A stretch of 64,000 bases of DNA, from assembly GCA_026874595.1 (NCBI GenBank), contig CM049314.1, positions 62,001 to 126,000 on the forward strand, written 5' to 3'. The DNA is from Sipunculus nudus (taxonomy: Eukaryota; Annelida; Sipuncula; Golfingiida; Sipunculidae). Below, piece by piece: positions 47,113 through 60,362 of the stretch. A model generated the notes under the pieces. The model was given only the letters and a program-made list of their open reading frames with translations. It was not told the origin of the DNA and did no database searches. Position 1 is the stretch's first letter. Each line of letters starts with the position of its first letter. The position numbers were made by a program, and so were the translations under genes.

Positions 47113-47342
47113 ACATACAGACAAATAAACAGACAGACAGACAGACAGACAAACTAGACGACCTGAGGTCGAACGCTTGCCGGAAGTGACCGGAAATAAG
47201 ACAGCGAAATAGATGGACAGTTACTAGGCAGACAGACAGGGAACATTTGGATCTGATCAAATGAAAAACCTCTATCATGGGGAAAACAGTAGCACATATG
47301 AATAAGGTCTTGCTGATTTTCAAAAGTCAAAGAGGAGTAGAC

Positions 47343-47374
<32 letters not shown>

Positions 47375-49196
47375 GGATAGAGAGACATTAATAGTGTTGT
47401 TATTAGTAGCCATCCTACACAGGATAATCCATTTTTGGACAGAAATAAAAATAAAGGAAGTCCAACTGAATCCTTGGCAGTTCTCCTATTCTTGAGTGCT
47501 GGAAATAAGAAAAGCACTGAAAATGAAACTTGAAGAGTTGAACGTCCAGAATGCCGAAATGCAAGCGAAGCCGCGTTCGTGTTAGACAGAGACCCGACCT
47601 CTGGGTAAGGGAGACGTGACCTTTCATTCCTGGACAAATAGGTCGGCCTGAGGACATCTTCAAGTCTGATGATGGCTTAAATTAGGGCTGTCCTTGAAGA
47701 AAAAAGGCAGTCGGTCAGCCTGCGTCCGGGAATTATAAAATTCCAAGAAGTCCTGCCCATCACGGATTAACTGTAATGTCCCCTTGGTGTAGGTTATCTG
47801 TAATGTGAAATTTAATATATTTTAAAAATTGGAATCTTTGGTTAAAAAAGGAGAGACTTTTAAGGAGTCTGAAGTGGTAAGTAATAAGATAAAAAAATTT
47901 GAGGCCCTAGTTCCGTGGTGGGTTAGGACTTCATATATAAAAATATATTCTGGGATGAGAGAGGGGTGCTGTCAAATTTTTTGGCGCCTGCCGCACGTTT
48001 GTGAATAAAACGGTACACTTGACACGGGCGCGATGGAAATTTAAGAGGAAAGGTAGTAATCCCAAGCCGTAGTTGAGTTGTTTTGACCCCAGAGTTTGCA
48101 GTCCTAGCTGAAATAGGCATGGGACGGGCTCTTTTTTAAACCCGGAACGCCAGAAGAGGCTGGAGATTGAATGAAGGATTGGGCCATTTTTTTATCCGAA
48201 AAACCTGGGAATTGACAATTAAAAAAAATGACAGGGACCTTCTTAGCCCGTTCCAGCTCAGGGAACGGTCATTAGAATATTGTCGGGAATCCATATTATC
48301 CTACCTGTGGGCTGGGACGGTCCAGAAAACCGCAATTATACGGGTATCCATAAAATTGTATGTCAATTTTTGTCATTAATAAATACATATACATCTATAA
48401 CGCGGACAGCTGGAGAATTCGGGGAGAATTCATCATGATGATATTATTAAATGTGAGCAAAGGTACAATTTATGTTTTGTATCATATTCCCTTAAGAACC
48501 TGTAAATTTGATATCCTGCATGGTTTTGTTACGGTTTGCACAGTAAACTGTTGAAAAAATATATAGTGTTTAGCGTTTTCGTCTGATGTAAGATCGGTAG
48601 TCAATGTTAGCTGGTGATCCAGATTGGTGTTAGTGGCAGTCCCACATTGTTTGCGCTGGTTATTATTTCGGTAATTTAACAGTGAATAAATGTCTTTAGA
48701 GTAATATAGTGGTAGATTTTAAATGATTTTAACGTGTAATTAAAAGTATCATTGCATATAAAATCTCTCCGTGAATTGTCCGGGAATTCCCCGCGTTTAC
48801 ATATAAACGCATTTACCAGCCGTATGAAAGTTTTTGTCCGCTTTCATAATGTTTGCCGTGCCCCAGACACAAATTTAAGACGAGATGGACTAAACCCCGC
48901 CCCTGTAGGATTGTTTGGACTCTGAAGAAACGAACCCTCGCAGGAAATGCGGTGGGACGGGCTCTTTCTTATTCGATGAACGCTCGAAAAGAGTGGTGAA
49001 TGATTGAAAAAATAGGGTCATTTTCACTGTCATCTTGAATAACGGAATAAATATTTTTTTTTAAATTCATAGAGACTTGGTCATCCAATAACAGCAGAAA
49101 AAATGTTCTTTCAAATGTTGTGTGGTGTCCATTGTACACTCGCCCACCGCCGGGATCCAAAGAGAAGCCTGGATTTAACTGCAAAAAAAACACAAA

Positions 49197-49210
49197 CCCC
49201 CCCCCCCCCC
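49197..49210 (-). repeat. Poly-G tract, 14 G on the minus strand (unit 9)
   Basis: The context is the same as in other units. Confidence 0.85.
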
Positions 49211-49409
49211 AAAAAAAACAAAAACAAAAAAACTTTTATTCATTTTATTTTTATTTTTTATTACTGGATGTAATTGAATATCATGGTTTATTTATAAAAA
49301 AATAAGATGCAATTCATTGGATGAAAAGAGATTTTATTAAATATATTGATACATGTTTATAACAGTTTGATATTTTATTTTTTTTAATTTATAGACAGAC
49401 AATTTGTTA

Positions 49410-51267
49410 CCTCAAATCTGTACTCATGGTCCAACATGCATGTATTTGGTGTTCTTAGACCCATTTTAGGGTGTATATCCATGATAACAAGATAATTTTA
49501 CCTTGTTCCCACCAGCAAACATTTCAAGCCCCCAGAAAGCTGATTTCAGCTGAGTACAGTATATGGCTTATTATACACAGGCAAATAGTGTTTTGGACCA
49601 CCTCATCTCCACCAGACTCATCACACACACCTGGTTTGGCTATCATTGCAATCCATTTACACCCACTGGCTGGAATCTCAAAGCATTTGGTTCAAATCTC
49701 TCAGAAAAAAAATTAGGGCCAGTTTGAATTTCCAAATCTGGACACAGTGGACATAGTGATATACAGAAAAAATCCATTTTTTCCCCTCAAATCTGTACTG
49801 ATGGTCCCACAAACCTGGTTTTGGTGTCATTAGGCCCAGTTTAGTGTGTATATACAGGGAAACAAGATAATATTACCCTGTTCCCACAAACAAAAATTTC
49901 ATGCCCCCAGAAACCTGATTTCAGGCCAGTTTATGCTTATACACAGTCAAATAGGTTCTGGCCCCCCTCATCCCCACAAAACTCAACACACACTCCTGGT
50001 TTGGGTATCATTGCAATCCATTTACACCCACTGGCTGGCATCACCAAGCATTTGGCTCAACTCCCTCAGAAAAAAATTAGGGCCAGTTTGAATTTCCAAA
50101 TCTGGACACAGTGAACATAGTGATATACAGAGAAAATCCATTTTCCCCCCTCAAATCTGTACTGATGGTCCCACAAACCTGGTTTTGGTGTCATTAGACC
50201 CAGTTTAGGGTGTATATACAGGGAAACAAGATAATATTACCCTGTTCCCACAAACAAAAATTTCATGCCCCCAGAAACCTGATTTCAGGCCAGTTTATGC
50301 TTATACACAGTCAAATAGGTTCTGGCCCCCTTCATATCCACAAAACTCAACACACACTCCTGGTTTGGGTATCATTGCAATCCATTTACACCCACTGGCT
50401 GGCATCACCAAGCATTTGGCTCAACTCCCTCAGAAAAAAAATTAGGGCCAGTTTGAATTTCCAAATCTGGACACAGTGAACATAGTGATATACAGGGAAA
50501 ATCCATTTTTTTTTCCCTCAAATCTGTAATGATGGTCCCTAAAACATGGTTTAGGTGTCATTAGGCCCAATTCAAGGTGTATATACAGGGAAACAAGATA
50601 ATATTACCCTGTTGACACAAACAAGAATTTCAAGCCCCCAGAAACCTGATTTCAGGCCAGTTTATGCTTATACACAGTCAGATAGGTTCTGGCCCCCCTC
50701 ATCTCCACAAAACTCAACACACACACCTGGTTTGGTATCATTGCAATCCATTTACACCCACTGGCTGGTATCTCAAAGCATTTGGCTCAACTCCATCAGA
50801 AAAAAAATTAGGACCAGTTTGAATTTCCAAATCTGGACACAGTGAACATAGTGATATACAGATAAAATCCATTTTCCCCCCTCAAATCTGTACTGATGGT
50901 CCCACAAACCTGGTTTTGGTGTCATTAGGCCCAGTTTAGGGTGTATATACAGGGAAACAAGAAAATATTACCCTGTTCCCACAAACAAAAATTTCATGCC
51001 CCCAGAAACCTGATTTCAGGCCAGTTTATGCTTATACACAGTCAAATAGGTTTTGGCCCCCTTCATCTCCACCAGACTCTTCACAAACACCTGGCTTGGG
51101 TTTCATTGCAATCCATTCACACCCACTGGCTGGCATCTCCAAGCATATAGCTCAACTTCTTCAGAAAAAAATATAGACCACTTTAAAGTTTATCAAATCT
51201 GGTCATAGTGGTTTATGCAGAAATCAATTGTTCTGATCTCAAATCTGAAATAGTGGTCATAGAACAT
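49410..51267 (-). repeat. Subrepeat array C, 5 copies (unit 9)
   Basis: The type doubled in units 7, 8 and 10 is single here, so it matches the forward-arm arrangement. Confidence 0.85.
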
Positions 51268-51600
51268 TGGTTGGTTCTTGTATGATTTTATTCAATTTAC
51301 AATCAATTTGCAGGAAAACCTGGCATTTTATTTTACTTCAATACACCAACAATAAACAATCTAAGGACAAGTGAACAGGCTACCATACATATCTTAGGGA
51401 AAGGAAAACAGCAAAGGTTGTTTACATTGAGGACACATGGCAACCAGGTGGTTGGCGCTGGTCTGTGAAGCTTACGAAGCAGCAATCAAAGGAAGACGAT
51501 AACAACACAATAGAAGTCTTCTTCATGGGCCATCGCACACCCATAGAACACGGCTCCAACTGTCAAGTGTAATGCTCCTGCCGACATTTACTATCACATA

Positions 51601-52974
51601 CTGCCGCCACTTATGGTCACGGCAATAGGATGTACTTTTTTATTTGAAGAAAAAACGATCCCAGATTTGACGAAACTTACAATATAAACATATTAATGTG
51701 ACCGAGAGTGTTAGACGCTATCGAATGCTGAAAACTAAAGGTCTTCAGCATTAAAATAACAGAATTATAGGCGTATCTTTGAATGGTCCCATGTTCTCGT
51801 TTGACAAGAAATGATGCGAGATATGACGAGATATTCAATTTTGTCACTTCAAACTAGTCAAGTGAATCTTGAACAATAGAAAAATAAAATCTCTGGCATT
51901 CAAATGACAGAGATATAGACATTTGTTCGAATTCTCGAATATTCTCGTTTGGCGGGAGATGGTACGAGATGTGGCGAGATATAAGTTATTATCTTGTTAA
52001 GCTCCCAAAACGCAACAAAATGCTGAAAACTACTCCTCTTTAGCCGAAAAGGTGACCAAGTTATATGCATTTCTGTGAAATCTCGTAATTTCTCGTTTGA
52101 CGGAAAACAGAGCGAGATTCTACGAGACTTGCAATTAACTGCATTAGTGGCAAGGGAATGCTACCTCATGCAGAAAACTAGACACTTGTAGTATAAATAT
52201 TAACAGAGATAGAAGCAAAAAAGTTATTATTTTCAGATTGCCAAGTTTTACCCCAAAATTTGGTTACCATGGTAACAGCAGCGCAAAGCTACATGTACGC
52301 AGGAATAAGCCGACGATCCTAGTTTCAGATAAGACAGTAAACATTGTGCCACGTTTAATATTTTTTTTTGGTATTGCAGAAAAATGGTAAGTTGCAGTGT
52401 TTCCAGTACCACGCCCCCTGGTGGCTAATTTCAAAAAATGAAAAAACAAGTTCGAGATAATACAGAAAAACAGAAAATATGTCACTTTTAGAACATTAGC
52501 TGTAAAACTGCCAACTCTAAATCGTTTTTAATGAAATCTCGAAAAGTCTCATTTGACGACAAATGGCACGAGATTTTGCGAGACTCCCGTTAATTTTCCA
52601 TAGAGCATATTAAATGCTACACAATGCAAAAAACTAGACCTCTCTAACTTAAAAAATGAAAAATTTTGAGTGAAATTTTCGAATTTTCTGATTTTCCCCC
52701 AAAAATACGTTACGATGGTAACAATCGACCAGAAAAATTTGCTAGCACTTGGAAAGCTAACATTAAGAGGAATAAAATGAGCTACAGATTATGCGGCTAC
52801 GATTATTATTGACAAAGATATGAAGAAAGTAAAAATGTTAGTTTTTTTGGTGACCTTGACCTTGACCTTTGACCGATCATGACCAAAAACAATAGGCTCC
52901 GAGGAGAACCAATCTTACACCTAATGCATAAGTTTCAGAGCGATTGCTTAAAAACTGTGGCCTGTAGAGCGTGT
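51601..52974 (-). mobile_element. Element body A of unit 9
   Basis: This is the reverse complement of the standard body. Confidence 0.6.
52263..52424 (-). promoter_or_regulatory. CTCF-like core and palindromic X-box, unit 9
   Basis: The core is at 52409-52424 (minus) and the X-box at 52263-52276. Confidence 0.4.
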
Positions 52975-53204
52975 ACATACAGACAAATAAACAGACAGAC
53001 AGACAGACAGACAAACTAGACGACCTGAGGTCGAACGCTTGCCGGAAGTGACCGGAAATAAGACAGCGAAATAGATGGACAGTTACTAGGCAGACAGACA
53101 GGGAACATTTGGATCTGATCAAATGAAAAACCTCTATCATGGGGAAAACAGTAGCACATATGAATAAGGTCTTGCTGATTTTCAAAAGTCAAAGAGGAGT
53201 AGAC

Positions 53205-53236
<32 letters not shown>

Positions 53237-55058
53237 GGATAGAGAGACATTAATAGTGTTGTTATTAGTAGCCATCCTACACAGGATAATCCATTTTTGG
53301 ACAGAAATAAAAATAAAGGAAGTCCAACTGAATCCTTGGCAGTTCTCCTATTCTTGAGTGCTGGAAATAAGAAAAGCACTGAAAATGAAACTTGAAGAGT
53401 TGAACGTCCAGAATGCCGAAATGCAAGCGAAGCCGCGTTCGTGTTAGACAGAGACCCGACCTCTGGGTAAGGGAGACGTGACCTTTCATTCCTGGACAAA
53501 TAGGTCGGCCTGAGGACATCTTCAAGTCTGATGATGGCTTAAATTAGGGCTGTCCTTGAAGAAAAAAGGCAGTCGGTCAGCCTGCGTCCGGGAATTATAA
53601 AATTCCAAGAAGTCCTGCCCATCACGGATTAACTGTAATGTCCCCTTGGTGTAGGTTATCTGTAATGTGAAATTTAATATATTTTAAAAATTGGAATCTT
53701 TGGTTAAAAAAGGAGAGACTTTTAAGGAGTCTGAAGTGGTAAGTAATAAGATAAAAAAATTTGAGGCCCTAGTTCCGTGGTGGGTTAGGACTTCATATAT
53801 AAAAATATATTCTGGGATGAGAGAGGGGTGCTGTCAAATTTTTTGGCGCCTGCCGCACGTTTGTGAATAAAACGGTACACTTGACACGGGCGCGATGGAA
53901 ATTTAAGAGGAAAGGTAGTAATCCCAAGCCGTAGTTGAGTTGTTTTGACCCCAGAGTTTGCAGTCCTAGCTGAAATAGGCATGGGACGGGCTCTTTTTTA
54001 AACCCGGAACGCCAGAAGAGGCTGGAGATTGAATGAAGGATTGGGCCATTTTTTTATCCGAAAAACCTGGGAATTGACAATTAAAAAAAATGACAGGGAC
54101 CTTCTTAGCCCGTTCCAGCTCAGGGAACGGTCATTAGAATATTGTCGGGAATCCATATTATCCTACCTGTGGGCTGGGACGGTCCAGAAAACCGCAATTA
54201 TACGGGTATCCATAAAATTGTATGTCAATTTTTGTCATTAATAAATACATATACATCTATAACGCGGACAGCTGGAGAATTCGGGGAGAATTCATCATGA
54301 TGATATTATTAAATGTGAGCAAAGGTACAATTTATGTTTTGTATCATATTCCCTTAAGAACCTGTAAATTTGATATCCTGCATGGTTTTGTTACGGTTTG
54401 CACAGTAAACTGTTGAAAAAATATATAGTGTTTAGCGTTTTCGTCTGATGTAAGATCGGTAGTCAATGTTAGCTGGTGATCCAGATTGGTGTTAGTGGCA
54501 GTCCCACATTGTTTGCGCTGGTTATTATTTCGGTAATTTAACAGTGAATAAATGTCTTTAGAGTAATATAGTGGTAGATTTTAAATGATTTTAACGTGTA
54601 ATTAAAAGTATCATTGCATATAAAATCTCTCCGTGAATTGTCCGGGAATTCCCCGCGTTTACATATAAACGCATTTACCAGCCGTATGAAAGTTTTTGTC
54701 CGCTTTCATAATGTTTGCCGTGCCCCGGACACAAATTTAAGACGAGATGGACTAAACCCCGCCCCTGTAGGATTGTTTGGACTCTGAAGAAACGAACCCT
54801 CGCAGGAAATGCGGTGGGACGGGCTCTTTCTTATTCGATGAACGCTCGAAAAGAGTGGTGAATGATTGAAAAAATAGGGTCATTTTCACTGTCATCTTGA
54901 ATAACGGAATAAATATTTTTTTTTAAATTCATAGAGACTTGGTCATCCAATAACAGCAGAAAAAATGTTCTTTCAAATGTTGTGTGGTGTCCATTGTACA
55001 CTCGCCCACCGCCGGGATCCAAAGAGAAGCCTGGATTTAACTGCAAAAAAAACACAAA

Positions 55059-55059
55059 C

Positions 55060-55072
<13 letters not shown>
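55059..55072 (-). repeat. Poly-G tract, 14 G on the minus strand (unit 10)
   Basis: The context is the same as in other units, with one extra A in the adjacent A-run. Confidence 0.85.
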
Positions 55073-55091
<19 letters not shown>

Positions 55092-55272
55092 AAAACTTTT
55101 ATTCATTTTATTTTTATTTTTTATTACTGGATGTAATTGAATATCATGGTTTATTTATAAAAAAATAAGATGCAATTCATTGGATGAAAAGAGATTTTAT
55201 TAAATATATTGATACATGTTTATAACAGTTTGATATTTTATTTTTTTTAATTTATAGACAGACAATTTGTTA

Positions 55273-57493
55273 CCTCAAATCTGTACTCATGGTCCAACAT
55301 GCATGTATTTGGTGTTCTTAGACCCATTTTAGGGTGTATATCCATGATAACAAGATAATTTTACCTTGTTCCCACCAGCAAACATTTCAAGCCCCCAGAA
55401 AGCTGATTTCAGCTGAGTACAGTATATGGCTTATTATACACAGGCAAATAGTGTTTTGGACCACCTCATCTCCACCAGACTCATCACACACACCTGGTTT
55501 GGCTATCATTGCAATCCATTTACACCCACTGGCTGGAATCTCAAAGCATTTGGTTCAAATCTCTCAGAAAAAAAATTAGGGCCAGTTTGAATTTCCAAAT
55601 CTGGACACAGTGGACATAGTGATATACAGAAAAAAATCCATTTTTTCCCCTCAAATCTGTACTGATGGTCCCACAAACCTGGTTTTGGTGTCATTAGGCC
55701 CAGTTTAGTGTGTATATACAGGGAAACAAGATAATATTACCCTGTTCCCACAAACAAAAATTTCATGCCCCCAGAAACCTGATTTCAGGCCAGTTTATGC
55801 TTATACACAGTCAAATAGGTTCTGGCCCCCCTCATCCCCACAAAACTCAACACACACTCCTGGTTTGGGTATCATTGCAATCCATTTACACCCACTGGCT
55901 GGCATCACCAAGCATTTGGCTCAACTCCCTCAGAAAAAAATTAGGGCCAGTTTGAATTTCCAAATCTGGACACAGTGGACATAGTGATATACAGAAAAAA
56001 TCCATTTTTTCCCCTCAAATCTGTACTGATGGTCCCACAAACCTGGTTTTGGTGTCATTAGGCCCAGTTTAGTGTGTATATACAGGGAAACAAGATAATA
56101 TTACCCTGTTCCCACAAACAAAAATTTCATGCCCCCAGAAACCTGATTTCAGGCCAGTTTATGCTTATACACAGTCAAATAGGTTCTGGCCCCCCTCATC
56201 CCCACAAAACTCAACACACACTCCTGGTTTGGGTATCATTGCAATCCATTTACACCCACTGGCTGGCATCACCAAGCATTTGGCTCAACTCCCTCAGAAA
56301 AAAATTAGGGCCAGTTTGAATTTCCAAATCTGGACACAGTGAACATAGTGATATACAGAGAAAATCCATTTTCCCCCCTCAAATCTGTACTGATGGTCCC
56401 ACAAACCTGGTTTTGGTGTCATTAGACCCAGTTTAGGGTGTATATACAGGGAAACAAGATAATATTACCCTGTTCCCACAAACAAAAATTTCATGCCCCC
56501 AGAAACCTGATTTCAGGCCAGTTTATGCTTATACACAGTCAAATAGGTTCTGGCCCCCCTTCATATCCACAAAACTCAACACACACTCCTGGTTTGGGTA
56601 TCATTGCAATCCATTTACACCCACTGGCTGGCATCACCAAGCATTTGGCTCAACTCCCTCAGAAAAAAAATTAGGGCCAGTTTGAATTTCCAAATCTGGA
56701 CACAGTGAACATAGTGATATACAGGGAAAATCCATTTTTTTTTCCCTCAAATCTGTAATGATGGTCCCTAAAACATGGTTTAGGTGTCATTAGGCCCAAT
56801 TCAAGTGTATATACAGGGAAACAAGATAATATTACCCTGTTGACACAAACAAGAATTTCAAGCCCCCAGAAACCTGATTTCAGGCCAGTTTATGCTTATA
56901 CACAGTCAGATAGGTTCTGGCCCCCCTCATCTCCACAAAACTCAACACACACACCTGGTTTGGTATCATTGCAATCCATTTACACCCACTGGCTGGTATC
57001 TCAAAGCATTTGGCTCAACTCCATCAGAAAAAAAATTAGGACCAGTTTGAATTTCCAAATCTGGACACAGTGAACATAGTGATATACAGATAAAATCCAT
57101 TTTCCCCCCTCAAATCTGTACTGATGGTCCCACAAACCTGGTTTTGGTGTCATTAGGCCCAGTTTAGGGTGTATATACAGGGAAACAAGAAAATATTACC
57201 CTGTTCCCACAAACAAAAATTTCATGCCCCCAGAAACCTGATTTCAGGCCAGTTTATGCTTATACACAGTCAAATAGGTTTTGGCCCCCTTCATCTCCAC
57301 CAGACTCTTCACAAACACCTGGCTTGGGTTTCATTGCAATCCATTCACACCCACTGGCTGGCATCTCCAAGCATATAGCTCAACTTCTTCAGAAAAAAAT
57401 ATAGACCACTTTAAAGTTTATCAAATCTGGTCATAGTGGTATGCAGAAATCAATTGTTCTGATCTCAAATCTGAAATAGTGGTCATAGAACAT
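55273..57493 (-). repeat. Subrepeat array C, 6 copies (unit 10)
   Basis: The doubled type lies near 55710 and 56074. Single-base indels in the fourth and fifth subrepeats shift the recurrent open frames, which is further evidence that those frames are not genes. Confidence 0.85.
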
Positions 57494-57827
57494 TGGTTGG
57501 TTCTTGTATGATTTTATTCAATTTACAATCAATTTGCAGGAAAACCTGGCATTTTATTTTACTTCAATACACCAACAATAAACAATCTAAGGACAAGTGA
57601 ACAGGCTACCATACATATCTTAGGGAAAGGAAAACAGCAAAGGTTGTTTACATTGAGGACACATGGCAACCAGGTGGTTGGCGCTGGTCTGTGAAGCTTA
57701 CGAAGCAGCAATCAAAGGAAGACGATAACAACACAATAGAAGTCTTCTTCATGGGCCATCGCACACCCATAGAACACGGCTCCAACTGTCAAGTGTAATG
57801 CTCCTGCCGACATTTACTATCACATAC

Positions 57828-59201
57828 TGCCGCCACTTATGGTCACGGCAATAGGATGTACTTTTTTATTTGAAGAAAAACGATCCCAGATTTGACGAAA
57901 CTTACAATATAAACATATTAATGTGACCGAGAGTGTTAGACGCTATCGAATGCTGAAAACTAAAGGTCTTCAGCATTAAAATAACAGAATTATAGGCGTA
58001 TCTTTGAATGGTCCCATGTTCTCGTTTGACAAGAAATGATGCGAGATATGACGAGATATTCAATTTTGTCACTTCAAACTAGTCAAGTGAATCTTGAACA
58101 ATAGAAAAATAAAATCTCTGGCATTCAAATGACAGAGATATAGACATTTGTTCGAATTCTCGAATATTCTCGTTTGGCGGGAGATGGTACGAGATGTGGC
58201 GAGATATAAGTTATTATCTTGTTAAGCTCCCAAAACGCACAAAATGCTGAAAACTACTCCTCTTTAGCCGAAAAGGTGACCAAGTTATATGCATTTCTGT
58301 GAAATCTCGTAATTTCTCGTTTGACGGAAAACAGAGCGAGATTCTACGAGACTTGCAATTAACTGCATTAGTGGCAAGGGAATGCTACCTCATGCAGAAA
58401 ACTAGACACTTGTAGTATAAATATTAACAGAGATAGAAGCAAAAAAGTTATTATTTTCAGATTGCCAAGTTTTACCCCAAAATTTGGTTACCATGGTAAC
58501 AGCAGCGCAAAGCTACATGTACGCAGGAATAAGCCGACGATCCTAGTTTCAGATAAGGACAGTAAACATTGTGCCACGTTTAATATTTTTTTTTGGTATT
58601 GCAGAAAAATGGTAAGTTGCAGTGTTTCCAGTACCACGCCCCCTGGTGGCTAATTTCAAAAAATGAAAAAACAAGTTCGAGATAATACAGAAAAACAGAA
58701 AATATGTCACTTTTAGAACATTAGCTGTAAAACTGCCAACTCTAAATCGTTTTTAATGAAATCTCGAAAAGTCTCATTTGACGACAAATGGCACGAGATT
58801 TTGCGAGACTCCCGTTAATTTTCCATAGAGCATATTAAATGCTACACAATGGCAAAAAACTAGACCTCTCTAACTTAAAAAATGAAAAATTTTGAGTGAA
58901 ATTTTCGAATTTTCTGATTTTCCCCCAAAAATACGTTACGATGGTAACAATCGACCAGAAAAATTTGCTAGCACTTGGAAAGCTAACATTAAGAGGAATA
59001 AAATGAGCTACAGATTATGCGGCTACGATTATTATTGACAAAGATATGAAGAAAGTAAAAATGTTAGTTTTTTTGGTGACCTTGACCTTGACCTTTTGAC
59101 CGATCATGACCAAAAACAATAGGCTCCGAGGAGAACCAATCTTACACCTAATGCATAAGTTTCAGAGCGATTGCTTAAAAACTGTGGCCTGTAGAGCGTG
59201 T
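57828..59201 (-). mobile_element. Element body A of unit 10
   Basis: This is the reverse complement of the standard body with several single-base indels. Confidence 0.6.
58487..58649 (-). promoter_or_regulatory. CTCF-like core and palindromic X-box, unit 10
   Basis: The core is at 58634-58649 (minus) and the X-box at 58487-58500. Both motifs are intact despite nearby indels. Confidence 0.4.
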
Positions 59202-59429
59202 ACATACAGACAAATAAACAGACAGACAGACAGACAGACAAACTAGACGACCTGAGGTCGAACGCTTGCCGGAAGTGACCGGAAATAAGACAGCGAAATA
59301 GATGGACAGTTACTAGGCAGACAGACAGGGAACATTTGGATCTGATCAAATGAAAAACCTCTATCATGGGGAAAACAGTAGCACATATGAATAAGGTCTT
59401 GCTGATTTCAAAGTCAAAGAGGAGTAGAC

Positions 59430-59461
<32 letters not shown>

Positions 59462-59862
59462 GGATAGAGAGACATTAATAGTGTTGTTATTAGTAGCCAT
59501 CCTACACAGGATAATCCATTTTTGGACAGAAATAAAAATAAAGGAAGTCCAACTGAATCCTTGGCAGTTCTCCTATTCTTGAGTGCTGGAAATAAGAAAA
59601 GCACTGAAAATGAAACTTGAAGAGTTGAACGTCCAGAATGCCGAAATGCAAGCGAAGCCGCGTTCGTGTTAGACAGAGACCCGACCTCTGGGTAAGGGAG
59701 ACGTGACCTTTCATTCCTGGACAAATAGGTTCGGCCTGAGGACATCTTCAAGTCTGATGATGGCTTAAATTAGGGCTGTCCTTGAAGAAAAAAGGCAGTC
59801 GGTCAGCCTGCGTCCGGGAATTATAAAATTCCAAGAAGTCCTGCCCATCACGGATTAACTGT
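59148..59862 (-). repeat. Macrosatellite unit 11, partial, inverted, cut by gap
   Basis: Only segment F and the edge of E are present. Indels near 59406-59413 (TTTCAAAGTC for TTTTCAAAAGTC) and 59729 (AGGTTCGG for AGGTCGG) fuse the two accidental frames of F into a single 215-residue minus-strand frame at 59104-59751. No other copy has that fusion, so I do not call it a gene. Confidence 0.85.
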
Positions 59863-60362
59863 NNNNNNNNNNNNNNNNNNNNNNNNNNNNNNNNNNNNNN
59901 NNNNNNNNNNNNNNNNNNNNNNNNNNNNNNNNNNNNNNNNNNNNNNNNNNNNNNNNNNNNNNNNNNNNNNNNNNNNNNNNNNNNNNNNNNNNNNNNNNNN
60001 NNNNNNNNNNNNNNNNNNNNNNNNNNNNNNNNNNNNNNNNNNNNNNNNNNNNNNNNNNNNNNNNNNNNNNNNNNNNNNNNNNNNNNNNNNNNNNNNNNNN
60101 NNNNNNNNNNNNNNNNNNNNNNNNNNNNNNNNNNNNNNNNNNNNNNNNNNNNNNNNNNNNNNNNNNNNNNNNNNNNNNNNNNNNNNNNNNNNNNNNNNNN
60201 NNNNNNNNNNNNNNNNNNNNNNNNNNNNNNNNNNNNNNNNNNNNNNNNNNNNNNNNNNNNNNNNNNNNNNNNNNNNNNNNNNNNNNNNNNNNNNNNNNNN
60301 NNNNNNNNNNNNNNNNNNNNNNNNNNNNNNNNNNNNNNNNNNNNNNNNNNNNNNNNNNNNNN
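59863..60362. other. Assembly gap, exactly 500 N
   Basis: The left side stops at CACGGATTAACTGT in segment E/F of an inverted unit. The right side resumes in mid-subrepeat of C. Confidence 0.99.

Larger units (their letters stand above)
47059..52920 (-). repeat. Macrosatellite unit 9, complete, inverted, 5,862 bp
   Basis: This is the only complete inverted unit with five subrepeats. C runs 49410-51267 and the C-tract 49197-49210. One private substitution near 48865 (CCCCAGACAC for CCCCGGACAC) is visible. Confidence 0.9.
52921..59147 (-). repeat. Macrosatellite unit 10, complete, inverted, 6,227 bp
   Basis: It has six subrepeats (C 55273-57493), and the C-tract is 55059-55072. From about 56560 on, single-base differences become frequent compared with the other copies. 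Examples are CCCCCCTTCATA near 56555, AGTGGTATGCAG near 57440, AACGCACAAAATG near 58237, ATAAGGACAG near 58555 and ACCTTTTGACC near 59092. Confidence 0.88.

Noticed and set aside
59104-59751. 215-residue minus-strand frame, the longest without N
   Set aside because: It is produced by two indels relative to all other unit copies, reads through two TCTG microsatellites, and has no recognisable domain.
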